This document shows positions 14,463-22,285 of a DNA stretch of 64,000 nucleotides, one piece after another. Within the stretch, counting starts at the first letter, position 1. Each line of letters starts with the position of its first letter. The stretch is from Neisseria brasiliensis. GTDB lineage: Bacteria; Pseudomonadota; Gammaproteobacteria; Burkholderiales; Neisseriaceae. Both the position numbers and the translations under genes were made by a program. The DNA lies in contig NZ_CP046027.1 in the NCBI RefSeq assembly GCF_009671065.1, positions 930,001 through 994,000 of the forward strand, written 5' to 3'. The notes under the pieces are model-generated. The model saw nothing but the letters and a program-made list of their open reading frames with translations, had not been told where the DNA came from and did no database searches.

Positions 14463-14871
14463 AATGTTCAGACGGTCTGACGATAATTAGTTGAAATTTT
14501 CTTCTAATTCTTTGAATTTTTAAGATTTTTATGGTTATATCTTAACAAAAATATGCAAAATCTGCGCCAAATGACACATTTCAAAATTAAATAAAATATT
14601 TTTCTTTCAGACGGCTTCCATCCTAACTAAACCCGATTCTTCAATACAATCGGGCTTTATTTTTTATCCACAACGGATAGTTAATATCATAACCATATAA
14701 TTTTTATCAAAATTAACATTTTATCGACTATTGAAATAAAAATTTAACTGCAGTAATGTTGTTTTACCTCGTCAGAAGCGCACATCGGCGCGACAAAGCC
14801 AACAGAAGCTTTGCGCAGCCGCTGAAGAAAAAAAGAAGCAGTTTATTTTTAGTCTTTGAAGGAAAAAAATC
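14463..14871. other. AT-rich intergenic region before the acetate transporter genes
   Basis: About 400 bases with no open frame of note. It contains one partial DUS (TTTCAGACGGC near 14605) and a hairpin with T-tail (14632-14665). AT-rich blocks near 14520-14600 and 14690-14750 probably hold the promoter of the DUF485-actP operon. A weak Zur-like palindrome at 14533-14547 has two mismatches. I see no gene here. Confidence 0.5.
14632..14665 (+). terminator. Stem-loop with T-tail
   Basis: Arms CCCGATT/AATCGGG with a 9-base loop and a T-rich tail (TTTATTTTTT). It could end a short upstream transcript or act as an attenuator of the acetate operon leader. Confidence 0.5.
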
Positions 14872-15291
14872 ATGAGTCAACACGACCACTACGCTGTTGA
14901 GGAGCAGCGTCGGGTTGAGCAAGTCTTAGCTCATCCGAAATTCAAACGTATGGCCATGCAGAAATCGATTTTGGGTTGGACCTTTTCCGCCGTTATCTTT
15001 TTCGTGTATGTCGCTTTCATTCTGACCATCGGCATCAATCCACAGCTCTTCGCCACCAAAGTAAGCCCCGACGGTGTGACCACTTGGGGCATTTACATCG
15101 GCGTGTTTGTGATTGTGTTTTCATTCATTTCCACAGCAATTTATGTCTACATTGCCAACGGTAAATTTGAAAACATGACCCAAGAAGTGATTCGCGAAGT
15201 ATTCGGCGACGACACTGACCCAGCGGCAGCCAAGCCGTCTGAAACGGAACCGAACACCGGCAAACCTATCGGCGAAGGAGCAGCACGATGA
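14872..15291 (+). CDS. DUF485 membrane protein, YjcH-like partner of ActP
   Basis: A 139-residue protein with two membrane helices (about 34-56 and 73-95) and the DUF485 N-terminal motif HPKFKRMAMQKS. In proteobacteria this family is encoded directly before actP and is thought to assist acetate/solute permeases. Here its stop overlaps the actP start by 4 bases (ATGA), which implies translational coupling. The C-terminal tail is longer than usual, rich in Glu, Pro and Thr, and contains a DUS-derived stretch (PSETEP). AAGGA precedes the ATG. Confidence 0.88.
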   Translation: MSQHDHYAVEEQRRVEQVLAHPKFKRMAMQKSILGWTFSAVIFFVYVAFILTIGINPQLFATKVSPDGVTTWGIYIGVFVIVFSFISTAIYVYIANGKFENMTQEVIREVFGDDTDPAAAKPSETEPNTGKPIGEGAAR

Positions 15292-16967
15292 TGCACAAAT
15301 TCTTACCCTTAGCAGCACTTTTGGCTTCCGGCAGCCTGTGGGCGGCGGATGCGATTACCGGAGAAGTAGAACGTCAGGCCACCAACTGGACGGCGATTAT
15401 CATGTTCTTGATTTTCGTCTTTGCCACCTTGTTCATCACCAAATGGGCGGCCAAGCAAAACAAATCGGCGCAAGATTTCTACACCGGCGGTGGCGGTATT
15501 TCCGGCACGCAAAACGGCTTGGCCATTGCGGGCGACTATATGTCGGCAGCGGCATTCTTGGGTGTATCGGCCATCGTGTTCACCCGTGGTTATGATGGTT
15601 TGATTTACTCTGTCGGCTTCTTGGTGGGCTGGCCGATTGTGTTGTTCCTGATGGCCGAACGCCTGCGCAACTTGGGTAAATTTACCTTCTCCGACGTAGC
15701 GGCTTACCGTTTCAACCAAAAACCGGTGCGCATGTTTGCCGCCATCAGTACACTCTTGATCGTGATTCTGTATCTGATCGCGCAAGTGGTGGGTGCGGGC
15801 AAACTGATTCAATTGCTGTTTGGCATGAACTACTTGTCGGCGGTGATTTTGGTCGGCACGCTGATGGTGGTGTATGTGTTGTTCGGCGGTATGCTGGCCA
15901 CCACTTGGGTACAAATGATTAAAGCTGTATTGCTGCTGGGCGGCGCAACACTGATTTCGTTTATCGTGTTGAAAAACTCCGGCTTCAGCTTAGAAACCAT
16001 GTTTGCTACCGCCGTGCAGTCGCATGAAAACGGTGAAGCGATTATGGGGCCGGGCGGCATGGTGAAAGACCCGATTGATGCGCTCTCACTCGGTTTGGCA
16101 CTAATGTTTGGTACTGCCGGTTTGCCGCACATTCTGATGCGTTTCTTTACCGTACCTGATGCCCGCGAAGCACGTAAATCAGTGGTGGTGGCAACTGGTT
16201 TGGTCGGCTACTTCTTCTTGCTGACCGGCATTATCGGCTTTGGCGCGATGATTTTCCTGACCAAAGACAACCCGCAATTCTTCACCCAAATGCTGCGTGA
16301 CGGCAAAACCGTGTACGAAATGGTCGGCGGTGTGAACATGACCGCAGTCCACTTATCCGGTGCTTTGGGCGGCAACCTGTTGCTGGGCTTCATCTCTGCC
16401 GTATCTTTCGCCACCATTTTGGCGGTAGTGGCCGGTTTGACCCTGTCCGGCGCGTCTGCAGTGAGCCACGACATTTATTCATCAGTGGTGCGCAAAGGCA
16501 AAGCGACCGCAGAAGAAGAAATGCGTATCTCGCGCGTGGCAACAGTTGTTTTGGGTGTGTTGGCCGTAGTTTTAGGCTTGGCCTTTGAAAACCAAAACGT
16601 AGCCTTTATGGTGGGCTTGGTGTTCGCCGTTGCCGCTTCGGCCAACTTCCCCGTGCTGATGTTGAGCATGTTCTGGAAAGGCTTGACTACTCGCGGTGTA
16701 GTGGCTGGCGGTTTGGCCGGATTGTTTGGTGCATTGCTGCTGATTATCTTAGGCCCGAGCATTTGGGTGGCGGTATTGGGTAATGAAGCGCCAATTTTCC
16801 CATACGGCAGCCCGGCCATCTTCACCATTCCATTGGCCTTTATCGTGGCTTGGCTGGTATCGATTACCGATAGCTCTGCACAAGCCGCAAAAGACAAAGC
16901 CGGTTTTGCCGCACAATACATGCGCTCCATGACAGGCGTAGGCGCGGCGAAGGCTTCGGATCACTAA
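15288..16967 (+). CDS. actP: Cation/acetate symporter
   Basis: A 559-residue sodium:solute symporter family permease (about 13 membrane helices), preceded by a cleavable-looking N-terminal segment (residues 1-19). Family features include the motif DFYTGGGGISGTQNGLAIAG, the GLPHILMRFFTVPDAREAR loop and the SAVSHDIYSS stretch near the second half. It imports acetate and related short-chain acids. It overlaps the DUF485 gene by 4 bases, and a DUS terminator ends the operon. Glycolate uptake by the same family is possible. Confidence 0.92.
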   Translation: MMHKFLPLAALLASGSLWAADAITGEVERQATNWTAIIMFLIFVFATLFITKWAAKQNKSAQDFYTGGGGISGTQNGLAIAGDYMSAAAFLGVSAIVFTRGYDGLIYSVGFLVGWPIVLFLMAERLRNLGKFTFSDVAAYRFNQKPVRMFAAISTLLIVILYLIAQVVGAGKLIQLLFGMNYLSAVILVGTLMVVYVLFGGMLATTWVQMIKAVLLLGGATLISFIVLKNSGFSLETMFATAVQSHENGEAIMGPGGMVKDPIDALSLGLALMFGTAGLPHILMRFFTVPDAREARKSVVVATGLVGYFFLLTGIIGFGAMIFLTKDNPQFFTQMLRDGKTVYEMVGGVNMTAVHLSGALGGNLLLGFISAVSFATILAVVAGLTLSGASAVSHDIYSSVVRKGKATAEEEMRISRVATVVLGVLAVVLGLAFENQNVAFMVGLVFAVAASANFPVLMLSMFWKGLTTRGVVAGGLAGLFGALLLIILGPSIWVAVLGNEAPIFPYGSPAIFTIPLAFIVAWLVSITDSSAQAAKDKAGFAAQYMRSMTGVGAAKASDH

Positions 16968-16990
16968 TGGTTTAACCTTGTTTTGACATT

Positions 16991-17029
16991 AAAGGCCGTC
17001 TGAAAGCGTTTTGCTTTCAGGCGGCCTTT
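16991..17029. terminator. DUS inverted-repeat terminator between actP and lpxB
   Basis: 17-base arms (16991-17007 and 17013-17029) with one mismatch. It sits between convergent genes, so it can serve both. Confidence 0.75.
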
Positions 17030-17058
17030 CTTTTGGTTTTAAAAAATCCAAATCTTTT

Positions 17059-18210
17059 TCAGACAGCCTTCACTTCCGCCAACACCGCTTTCGCAGCCAG
17101 CGCGGCGGTATCTTTTTTCAGCAGCTCGTGTAGCGCATGGAAATCCTGTTTCAACTGCGCCACCGCTGCAGGATGGTCGTACCAATGTGCCACCGCAGCA
17201 GCCAGCTTCTCCGGCGTGGCATCGTGTTGCAGCAATTCCGGCACGGCTTCTTTGTTCAACAAAATATTTGGCAGGCCGACATGCGGCACTTTGACTTTGC
17301 GCTTCACATACGCATACGTTAGCGGCGAAATCTTATAGCTAATCACCATCGGCCGCTTGCACAAAGCCACTTCCAGCGTGGCCGTGCCGCTCGTCACCAG
17401 CACCACATCGGCGGCGGTACACACCACATCGGATTGCTTGTCCACCAAAGTCAGCGGCAGATGGGCAAACTCGGTTTGCGCCAATATTTCCGTCAAGCGG
17501 CTGCGCGTGGCGGCGGTGGCCACTGGCAAAATAAATTGCGCTTGCGGATATTTTTCCAGCAGTAATAAGGCCGTCTGAAAAAATATCGGCGCCATATAAT
17601 CGATTTCACTCACGCGGCTGCCTGGCATTAAGGCAAACACCGGAATGTCAGACGGCAAACCCAGATGCGCCCGCGCCGCTTGTTGATCAGTTTCCAACGG
17701 CATGGCTTGCGCCATCGGATGGCCGACAAATTCCGCCTGCCCACCCGCTTCCAAATAAAGTTGCGGCTCCATTGGGAACAGACACAACACCTTGTTTACC
17801 TGATGCACAATCTTATTCACCCGCTCGCGCCGCCACGCCCACACCGACGGGCTGACATAATGCACGGTCGGAATCCCTGCCGCCTTGAGTTTCTCCGCCA
17901 CACCAAGGTTAAAATCCGGCGCATCAATGCCGACAAACACATCAGGCTTGATACGGATTAAATCGTTCACAATGCCTTTGCGGATTTTCAAAATTTCCGG
18001 CAGCCGCTTCACCACCTCGACAAAACCGCGCACCGCCAGCTTTTCTTGGTCATACAGGCTCTCAAAGCCCTCCGCTTTCATGCGCTCGCCGCCGATGCCG
18101 ATAAATTTTACATCAGGGCAACGCTGTTTCAACGCGCGGACTAAATGCGCCCCGAGCAAATCACCCGAAGCCTCGCCGACACAGATGGCGATGGTTAGAT
18201 TTTTTTTCAT
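17059..18210 (-). CDS. lpxB: Lipid-A-disaccharide synthase
   Basis: A 383-residue GT19 glycosyltransferase that joins UDP-diacylglucosamine and lipid X into the lipid A disaccharide at the inner-membrane face. Visible motifs are ICVGEASGDLLGAHL at the N-terminus, YVSPSVWAWRRERV, LMPGSRVSEI and VTSGTATLE near the C-terminus. It follows lpxA and the DpnI-like gene in the same direction, but a DUS hairpin separates it from the latter. It probably has its own promoter or depends on read-through. Confidence 0.96.
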   Translation of the reverse strand: MKKNLTIAICVGEASGDLLGAHLVRALKQRCPDVKFIGIGGERMKAEGFESLYDQEKLAVRGFVEVVKRLPEILKIRKGIVNDLIRIKPDVFVGIDAPDFNLGVAEKLKAAGIPTVHYVSPSVWAWRRERVNKIVHQVNKVLCLFPMEPQLYLEAGGQAEFVGHPMAQAMPLETDQQAARAHLGLPSDIPVFALMPGSRVSEIDYMAPIFFQTALLLLEKYPQAQFILPVATAATRSRLTEILAQTEFAHLPLTLVDKQSDVVCTAADVVLVTSGTATLEVALCKRPMVISYKISPLTYAYVKRKVKVPHVGLPNILLNKEAVPELLQHDATPEKLAAAVAHWYDHPAAVAQLKQDFHALHELLKKDTAALAAKAVLAEVKAV

Positions 18211-18258
18211 GATTGGAATGGAAAGATAAGTTGCGGTTATTTTAACAGATTGATACGA

Positions 18259-18291
18259 AAAGGCCGTCTGAAAGTTTCAGACGGCTCTTTT
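18259..18291. terminator. DUS hairpin terminator after the DpnI-like gene
   Basis: Arms GCCGTCTGAAA (18263-18273) and TTTCAGACGGC (18275-18285), flanked by A- and T-runs. It separates the endonuclease gene from lpxB. Confidence 0.7.
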
Positions 18292-18337
18292 CATAAAAGA
18301 CGCTATCTCAGCCAGCTCCCTTTTTGATACATTCAAC

Positions 18338-19102
18338 TTAATGCAACTTTCTATATACCCCACGCCCGACAAATTCAATAATCTTCTGATCACGCAAAAT
18401 TTGTAGCTGTTGGCGTATCTTGGCAGAAATATGGCGGTTATTGGGAAATTGTAATGACAACTTTGACTCAAAAGCATACATTTGTTGCAGGGTAAACAGT
18501 TTCGGTAACTTGTCGATACACAATAAAACTGCCAGTAACCAGCCTTTAGTTTCCCTTGCCTGTTTGCGTAAGAATAAATGTTGTTGCCATTGCTGACACA
18601 CTTCTTCAAATGGCGTAATTTGGCCGTTGTCTATCAGTAGGATTTTTCCACTTTGGGGCAAAGGACTAAGATTAATGTCACACATTAAATAATTCGGTCG
18701 TGTCGGCAATGTTTTCTTACGCGGCGTAATCATATCAGTCGTAATGAAATGCTTGGGTACCAACATCAGTTGCCGCACTGAATAGTCCGCTTTGCGATAG
18801 CTCATAAAGAAAAAGTTGGGGTTATTATCGGCCTGTATCCGATCGAGCATGGTGTGATACGCTCCATCAGGCACTTTGTTACCAATAGAACGGCTCTGTT
18901 TGCTTTTTAGTTCAAACTGTTCGCCACAATTCAGGCAGTAAAAATCCAATACCGGCTGATTATGTTTAGCTCGGTTCAAGGGCTGGGTGCCGCAATTTGG
19001 GCAAAAACCGTGTTGCGCCAACCAATGCTCGGTTAAAATACGACCAACTTGACGCTGGCTGTTATATTGTTCGGCAAGTTTACAATCAAAATAGAGATTC
19101 AT
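18338..19102 (-). CDS. drg: DpnI-like methyl-directed restriction endonuclease
   Basis: A 254-residue relative of DpnI, cutting GATC when the adenine is methylated. The N-terminal PD-(D/E)XK domain keeps D53, E64 and K66 (DFYCLNCGEQFELKSK), at the same numbers as DpnI, and the zinc site C34-x2-C37 and C56-x2-C59. The AYHTMLDRIQADNNPNFFF stretch and the C-terminal winged helix (IRQQLQILRDQKIIEFVGRG) are also DpnI-like. In Neisseria such a gene is known as drg, which replaces dam. No methyltransferase is nearby; a solitary methyl-directed enzyme needs none but requires a Dam-negative host. It looks AT-richer than its neighbours and is bracketed by DUS hairpins, suggesting import as a cassette. 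Confidence 0.93.
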   Translation of the reverse strand: MNLYFDCKLAEQYNSQRQVGRILTEHWLAQHGFCPNCGTQPLNRAKHNQPVLDFYCLNCGEQFELKSKQSRSIGNKVPDGAYHTMLDRIQADNNPNFFFMSYRKADYSVRQLMLVPKHFITTDMITPRKKTLPTRPNYLMCDINLSPLPQSGKILLIDNGQITPFEEVCQQWQQHLFLRKQARETKGWLLAVLLCIDKLPKLFTLQQMYAFESKLSLQFPNNRHISAKIRQQLQILRDQKIIEFVGRGVYRKLH

Positions 19103-19112
19103 AGCAAATTAG

Positions 19113-19141
19113 AGGCCGTCTAAAAACTCAGACGGCCTTTT
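19113..19141. terminator. DUS-derived hairpin terminator after lpxA
   Basis: AGGCCGTCT and AGACGGCCT arms around an A-rich loop; the left DUS is decayed (GCCGTCTAAA). It lies between lpxA and the endonuclease gene. Confidence 0.65.
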
Positions 19142-19161
19142 CCCGATTTTCTATAACCTTA

Positions 19162-19938
19162 TCAACGGATAATCCCACGCGTAGATTCTGCAAAGAAATC
19201 TTTAAACACGGCCAATTCGCTTTGGGTTTCGGCACGCGACAGAATATCGGCTTTGGCTTCTTCAAACGGAATGCCGCGGTGGTAGATGGTTTTGTACACG
19301 TCTTTCACGCTGGCGATTTGTTCGGTGGTGAAACCGTTGCGGCGCATGCCTTCGCTGTTCAGGCCGGCGGGTTCGGCGCGGTAGCCTGCGGCCATGAAAT
19401 ACGGCGGCACGTCTTTATGCACGCCGGCGGCGAATGCGGTCATGGCGTAGTCACCGATATGGCAGAATTGGAACACCAGTGTGTAGCCACCAAGAATCAC
19501 ATAATCGCCGATGGTGACGTGTCCGGCCAAGCTCGCGTTATTGGCGAAAATGGTGTGGTTGCCGACAACGCAGTCGTGCGCCAAGTGGCAGTAGGCCATA
19601 ATCCAGTTGTCGTCGCCGATACGGGTTTCGCCGATGCCGGTCACGGTGCCGAGATTGAAGGTGGTGAATTCGCGGATGGTGTTGCCGTTGCCGATAATCA
19701 GGCGGGTCGGCTCGTCGCGGTATTTTTTGTCCTGTGGGATTTCGCCCAAGCTGGCGAATTGGAAAATGCGGTTGTTTTCGCCGATGGTGGTGTGGCCGTT
19801 AATCACAACGTGCGAACCGATTTCGGTATTGGCGCCGATTTGCACGTTCGGGCCGATTACGGTGTACGAGCCGACTTTCACGCTGGAATCGAGCTCTGCT
19901 TTCGGGTCGATGATGGCGGTTGGGTGAATGAGAGACAT
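19162..19938 (-). CDS. lpxA: UDP-N-acetylglucosamine O-acyltransferase
   Basis: A 258-residue acyltransferase that starts lipid A synthesis by moving a 3-hydroxyacyl chain from ACP to UDP-GlcNAc. The protein is a left-handed beta-helix of hexapeptide repeats (for example IGPNVQIGANTEIG) with the catalytic His in AYCHLAHDCVVGNH. The C-terminal helical domain is normal. GGAGCAT precedes the ATG. It belongs to the lpxD-fabZ-lpxA group but is separated from fabZ by an 82-base gap containing a DUS hairpin. Confidence 0.97.
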   Translation of the reverse strand: MSLIHPTAIIDPKAELDSSVKVGSYTVIGPNVQIGANTEIGSHVVINGHTTIGENNRIFQFASLGEIPQDKKYRDEPTRLIIGNGNTIREFTTFNLGTVTGIGETRIGDDNWIMAYCHLAHDCVVGNHTIFANNASLAGHVTIGDYVILGGYTLVFQFCHIGDYAMTAFAAGVHKDVPPYFMAAGYRAEPAGLNSEGMRRNGFTTEQIASVKDVYKTIYHRGIPFEEAKADILSRAETQSELAVFKDFFAESTRGIIR

Positions 19939-19959
19939 ATGATGCTCCTTATTTCAATG

Positions 19960-19986
19960 AGGCCGTCTGAAAAGCTTCAGACGGCC
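19960..19986. terminator. DUS hairpin between fabZ and lpxA
   Basis: AGGCCGTCTGAA and its inverse with a short loop, within the operon. It may reduce rather than end transcription. Confidence 0.55.
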
Positions 19987-20020
19987 TGTTGTCTGCTGCA
20001 TAAATGGCAACGCTTGAGGC

Positions 20021-20470
20021 TTATACCACGCGTTTGGCACACATGATTTCGGCTTCCACCGCCACTTGGCCGTCAACTTTGGCCACGGCGTTGAATTTGC
20101 CGATGCCGCGTTTGCTGGTGATGAGTTCGACTTCAAACACCAACTGGTCGCCCGGAATGACTTGGCGCTTGAAGCGGGCGTTGTCGATGCCGGCGAAGAA
20201 GAAAAATTCGTTGTCTTTGCGACCGCCTTCGCTCAAGATGGCCAGCGTGCCGCAGGCTTGTGCCATGGCTTCGATAATCAGCACGCCCGGCATCACCGGC
20301 AAATCCGGGAAATGACCTTGGAATTGCGGCTCATTCATGGTGACGTTTTTAATCGCGGTCAGGCATTTCATCGGCTCATAGGCGGTAATGCGGTCGAGCT
20401 GTAAAAACGGGTAGCGGTGCGGAATCAGTTTTTGAATGTCTTTTGCTTCAATCGGTAACGTGAAGTCCAT
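20021..20470 (-). CDS. fabZ: 3-hydroxyacyl-ACP dehydratase FabZ
   Basis: A 149-residue hot-dog-fold dehydratase of fatty acid elongation. The catalytic His lies in LIPHRYPFLQLDR, and the Glu in the conserved MPGVLIIEAMAQACG after GHFPDLPV. It shares 3-hydroxyacyl-ACP substrates with LpxD and LpxA, explaining its place between their genes. It starts 10 bases after the lpxD stop. Confidence 0.97.
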   Translation of the reverse strand: MDFTLPIEAKDIQKLIPHRYPFLQLDRITAYEPMKCLTAIKNVTMNEPQFQGHFPDLPVMPGVLIIEAMAQACGTLAILSEGGRKDNEFFFFAGIDNARFKRQVIPGDQLVFEVELITSKRGIGKFNAVAKVDGQVAVEAEIMCAKRVV

Positions 20471-20480
20471 GATTTTCCTT

Positions 20481-21539
20481 TTATTTTTCAGAATCAGTGT
20501 GGATTGGGTTATCGGTGTTCAGTGTTTTTTCCAACTGCTTGAGACGCTTGTGCATGTCATTCAGATGGCGGATGTGTACGCCGTTGCGCACCCATTCCTT
20601 ATACGGCATGTCGGGGAAGATGCCGGCAATGTGCTGCCCTGGTTCGGTGATGCTGTGGGTCAGGCTGGTGCCGCCGCCGATGTTGGTTTTGTCAGCAATT
20701 TCAATGTGGCCGACGGTGCCGACACCGCCGCCGATGATGCAGTAATTGCCGATGGTCACGCTGCCGGAAATGCCGGTTTTGGCGGCAATCACGGTATGCG
20801 AACCGATTTTGCAGTTGTGGCCGATTTGGATTTGGTTGTCGATTTTGGTACCGTTGCCGACGGTGGTGTCGCTCATGGCACCACGGTCGATATTGGTATT
20901 CGAGCCGATTTCGACATCATCGCCCAAGGTTACGCCGCCAGTTTGTGGGATTTTAAACCATGAATCACCAGCAAAAGCCAAGCCGAAACCATCGGCACCG
21001 ATAACCGCGCCGGAATGGATTTCCACGCGCTTACCCAAGGTGCAGCCGTAGTAGATTACGGCGTTGGGATGAATCACGGTTTCTTCACCCAATGTGCAGT
21101 CGTGTTCGACCACCGCATTGGCCAGAATGCGGCAGTTTTCGCCCAAAACGGTATTGGCACCTATATAGACGTTGGCACCGATTTCGCAGCTGGCCGGCAC
21201 AGTCGCGCTCGGCTCAATCACGGCAGTCGGATGCACGCCACCGGTGGCTTTCACGATGGGTGAAAACAAACGCGCCACTTTGGCAAAATAGAGATAAGGG
21301 TCAGCGGCAACAATCAGGTTACGGCCGCTGAATTCATCAGCAGATTTGGCCGACACAATCACCGCGCCGGCTTGGCTGTCGTATACATCGGCTTTGTATT
21401 TCGGGTTGGCCAAAAAGCTGATGTGCCCGGCCTGCGCTTCGGTCAACGGGCGCACGGCTTCAATGGCAATATCGTCGCCGCGCCATTCGCCGCCAAATTC
21501 GGCCACGATTTGGGAAAGGGTGTAGGTTTGTGAAGTCAT
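20481..21539 (-). CDS. lpxD: UDP-3-O-acylglucosamine N-acyltransferase
   Basis: A 352-residue acyltransferase for the third lipid A step. An N-terminal uridine-binding domain (about 1-100; GRNLIVAADPYLYFAKVA) is followed by a hexapeptide beta-helix. The catalytic His is in IQIGHNCKIGSHTV, and a second conserved His in AVVEHDCTLG. It sits upstream of fabZ with a 10-base gap. The 163-base gap towards skp holds several DUS and may contain an internal promoter. Confidence 0.97.
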   Translation of the reverse strand: MTSQTYTLSQIVAEFGGEWRGDDIAIEAVRPLTEAQAGHISFLANPKYKADVYDSQAGAVIVSAKSADEFSGRNLIVAADPYLYFAKVARLFSPIVKATGGVHPTAVIEPSATVPASCEIGANVYIGANTVLGENCRILANAVVEHDCTLGEETVIHPNAVIYYGCTLGKRVEIHSGAVIGADGFGLAFAGDSWFKIPQTGGVTLGDDVEIGSNTNIDRGAMSDTTVGNGTKIDNQIQIGHNCKIGSHTVIAAKTGISGSVTIGNYCIIGGGVGTVGHIEIADKTNIGGGTSLTHSITEPGQHIAGIFPDMPYKEWVRNGVHIRHLNDMHKRLKQLEKTLNTDNPIHTDSEK

Positions 21540-21658
21540 GATGGGACTTTCAGGCCGTCTGATCGCTGGAAATCATCGGCATCAGCGGCGAATAATAAAT
21601 AATGTGCGGCCAATCGCAACAGACCGTCTGAATCGGCAAAACAATCGCTGTATCATGT

Positions 21659-21698
21659 TTTCAGACGGCCTATATCATTTTTTAAGGCCGTCTGAAGA
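21659..21698. repeat. Outward-facing DUS pair between skp and lpxD
   Basis: TTCAGACGGCC (about 21660) and GGCCGTCTGAA (about 21688) in the reverse order of a normal DUS hairpin, with single DUS-like copies at 21552 and 21623. The cluster fills the skp-lpxD gap. Confidence 0.6.
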
Positions 21699-21702
21699 AA
21701 CC

Positions 21703-22218
21703 CTATCGGGCATTCATCGCTTTAATCACGCTGTCAGTGATGTCGTATTTGCTGTTGACGTAAATCACGTCCTGCAAAATCACGTCATAGCCTTCTTTTT
21801 TAGCCAATTCAAGAATCACGCGGTTGGCGTTTTGCTGCAAAGCGGCAAATTCTTCATTGCGGCGCAAGTTGTAGTCTTCCGCCAATTCGGCTTGCTCGCG
21901 GCGGAAACGCTGCACCATGTCACCCCATTGCTTGGCAACATGCTCGCGCGCTTGGCCTTGTAAGCTTTTATCGGCCAGTTTTTTCTCCAACTCTGCACCT
22001 TCTTTTTGCAGCTTTTGCAAGGTTTTTTGGCGACCGGCAAATTCTTTTTCCAACTTAGCCTGAATGCCTTGCGCTTGTTTAGATTCAAGATACACGCGCT
22101 CGGTATTGATAAAGCCGAGTTTCTGTACAGTTTCGGCCGCTACTGCTTGCGCCATCAAGCCAAAGCCCAAGACCGCAGCGCCGCCCAAACGGATGATTGT
22201 CGATAATTTTTTCATCAT
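21703..22218 (-). CDS. skp: OmpH/Skp-family periplasmic chaperone
   Basis: A 171-residue periplasmic chaperone that holds unfolded outer-membrane proteins and delivers them to the Bam complex. A signal peptide (about 1-25, ending AVAA) precedes LGFINTERVYLESKQAQ, followed by long charged coiled-coil arms (about 45-115) rich in Lys, Glu and Gln, typical of Skp tentacles. I chose the first of two adjacent ATGs (22218 or 22215); AAGGA lies just upstream of both. It follows bamA in the same direction, a conserved arrangement. Confidence 0.92.
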   Translation of the reverse strand: MMKKLSTIIRLGGAAVLGFGLMAQAVAAETVQKLGFINTERVYLESKQAQGIQAKLEKEFAGRQKTLQKLQKEGAELEKKLADKSLQGQAREHVAKQWGDMVQRFRREQAELAEDYNLRRNEEFAALQQNANRVILELAKKEGYDVILQDVIYVNSKYDITDSVIKAMNAR

Positions 22219-22250
22219 CAATTCCTTTACATTCTTGTGGCGAGAAACCT

Positions 22251-22278
22251 AGGCCGTCTGAATGTTTTCAGACGGCCT
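22251..22278. terminator. DUS hairpin between bamA and skp
   Basis: AGGCCGTCTGAA and TTCAGACGGCCT with a short loop in the 67-base intergenic space. Confidence 0.6.
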
Positions 22279-22285
22279 GCCTGAA

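Noticed and set aside
14533..14547. GGTTATATCTTAACA as a third Zur box
   Set aside because: Two mismatches in the palindrome, including a core position, and it lies over 300 bases from the next start codon.
14680..14697. GTTAATATCATAAC near the acetate operon as a Zur site
   Set aside because: The spacing between half-sites is one base too long.
18277..18609. A 110-codon frame overlapping the end of the DpnI-like gene
   Set aside because: Wrong frame inside a well-supported gene and running into a DUS hairpin.
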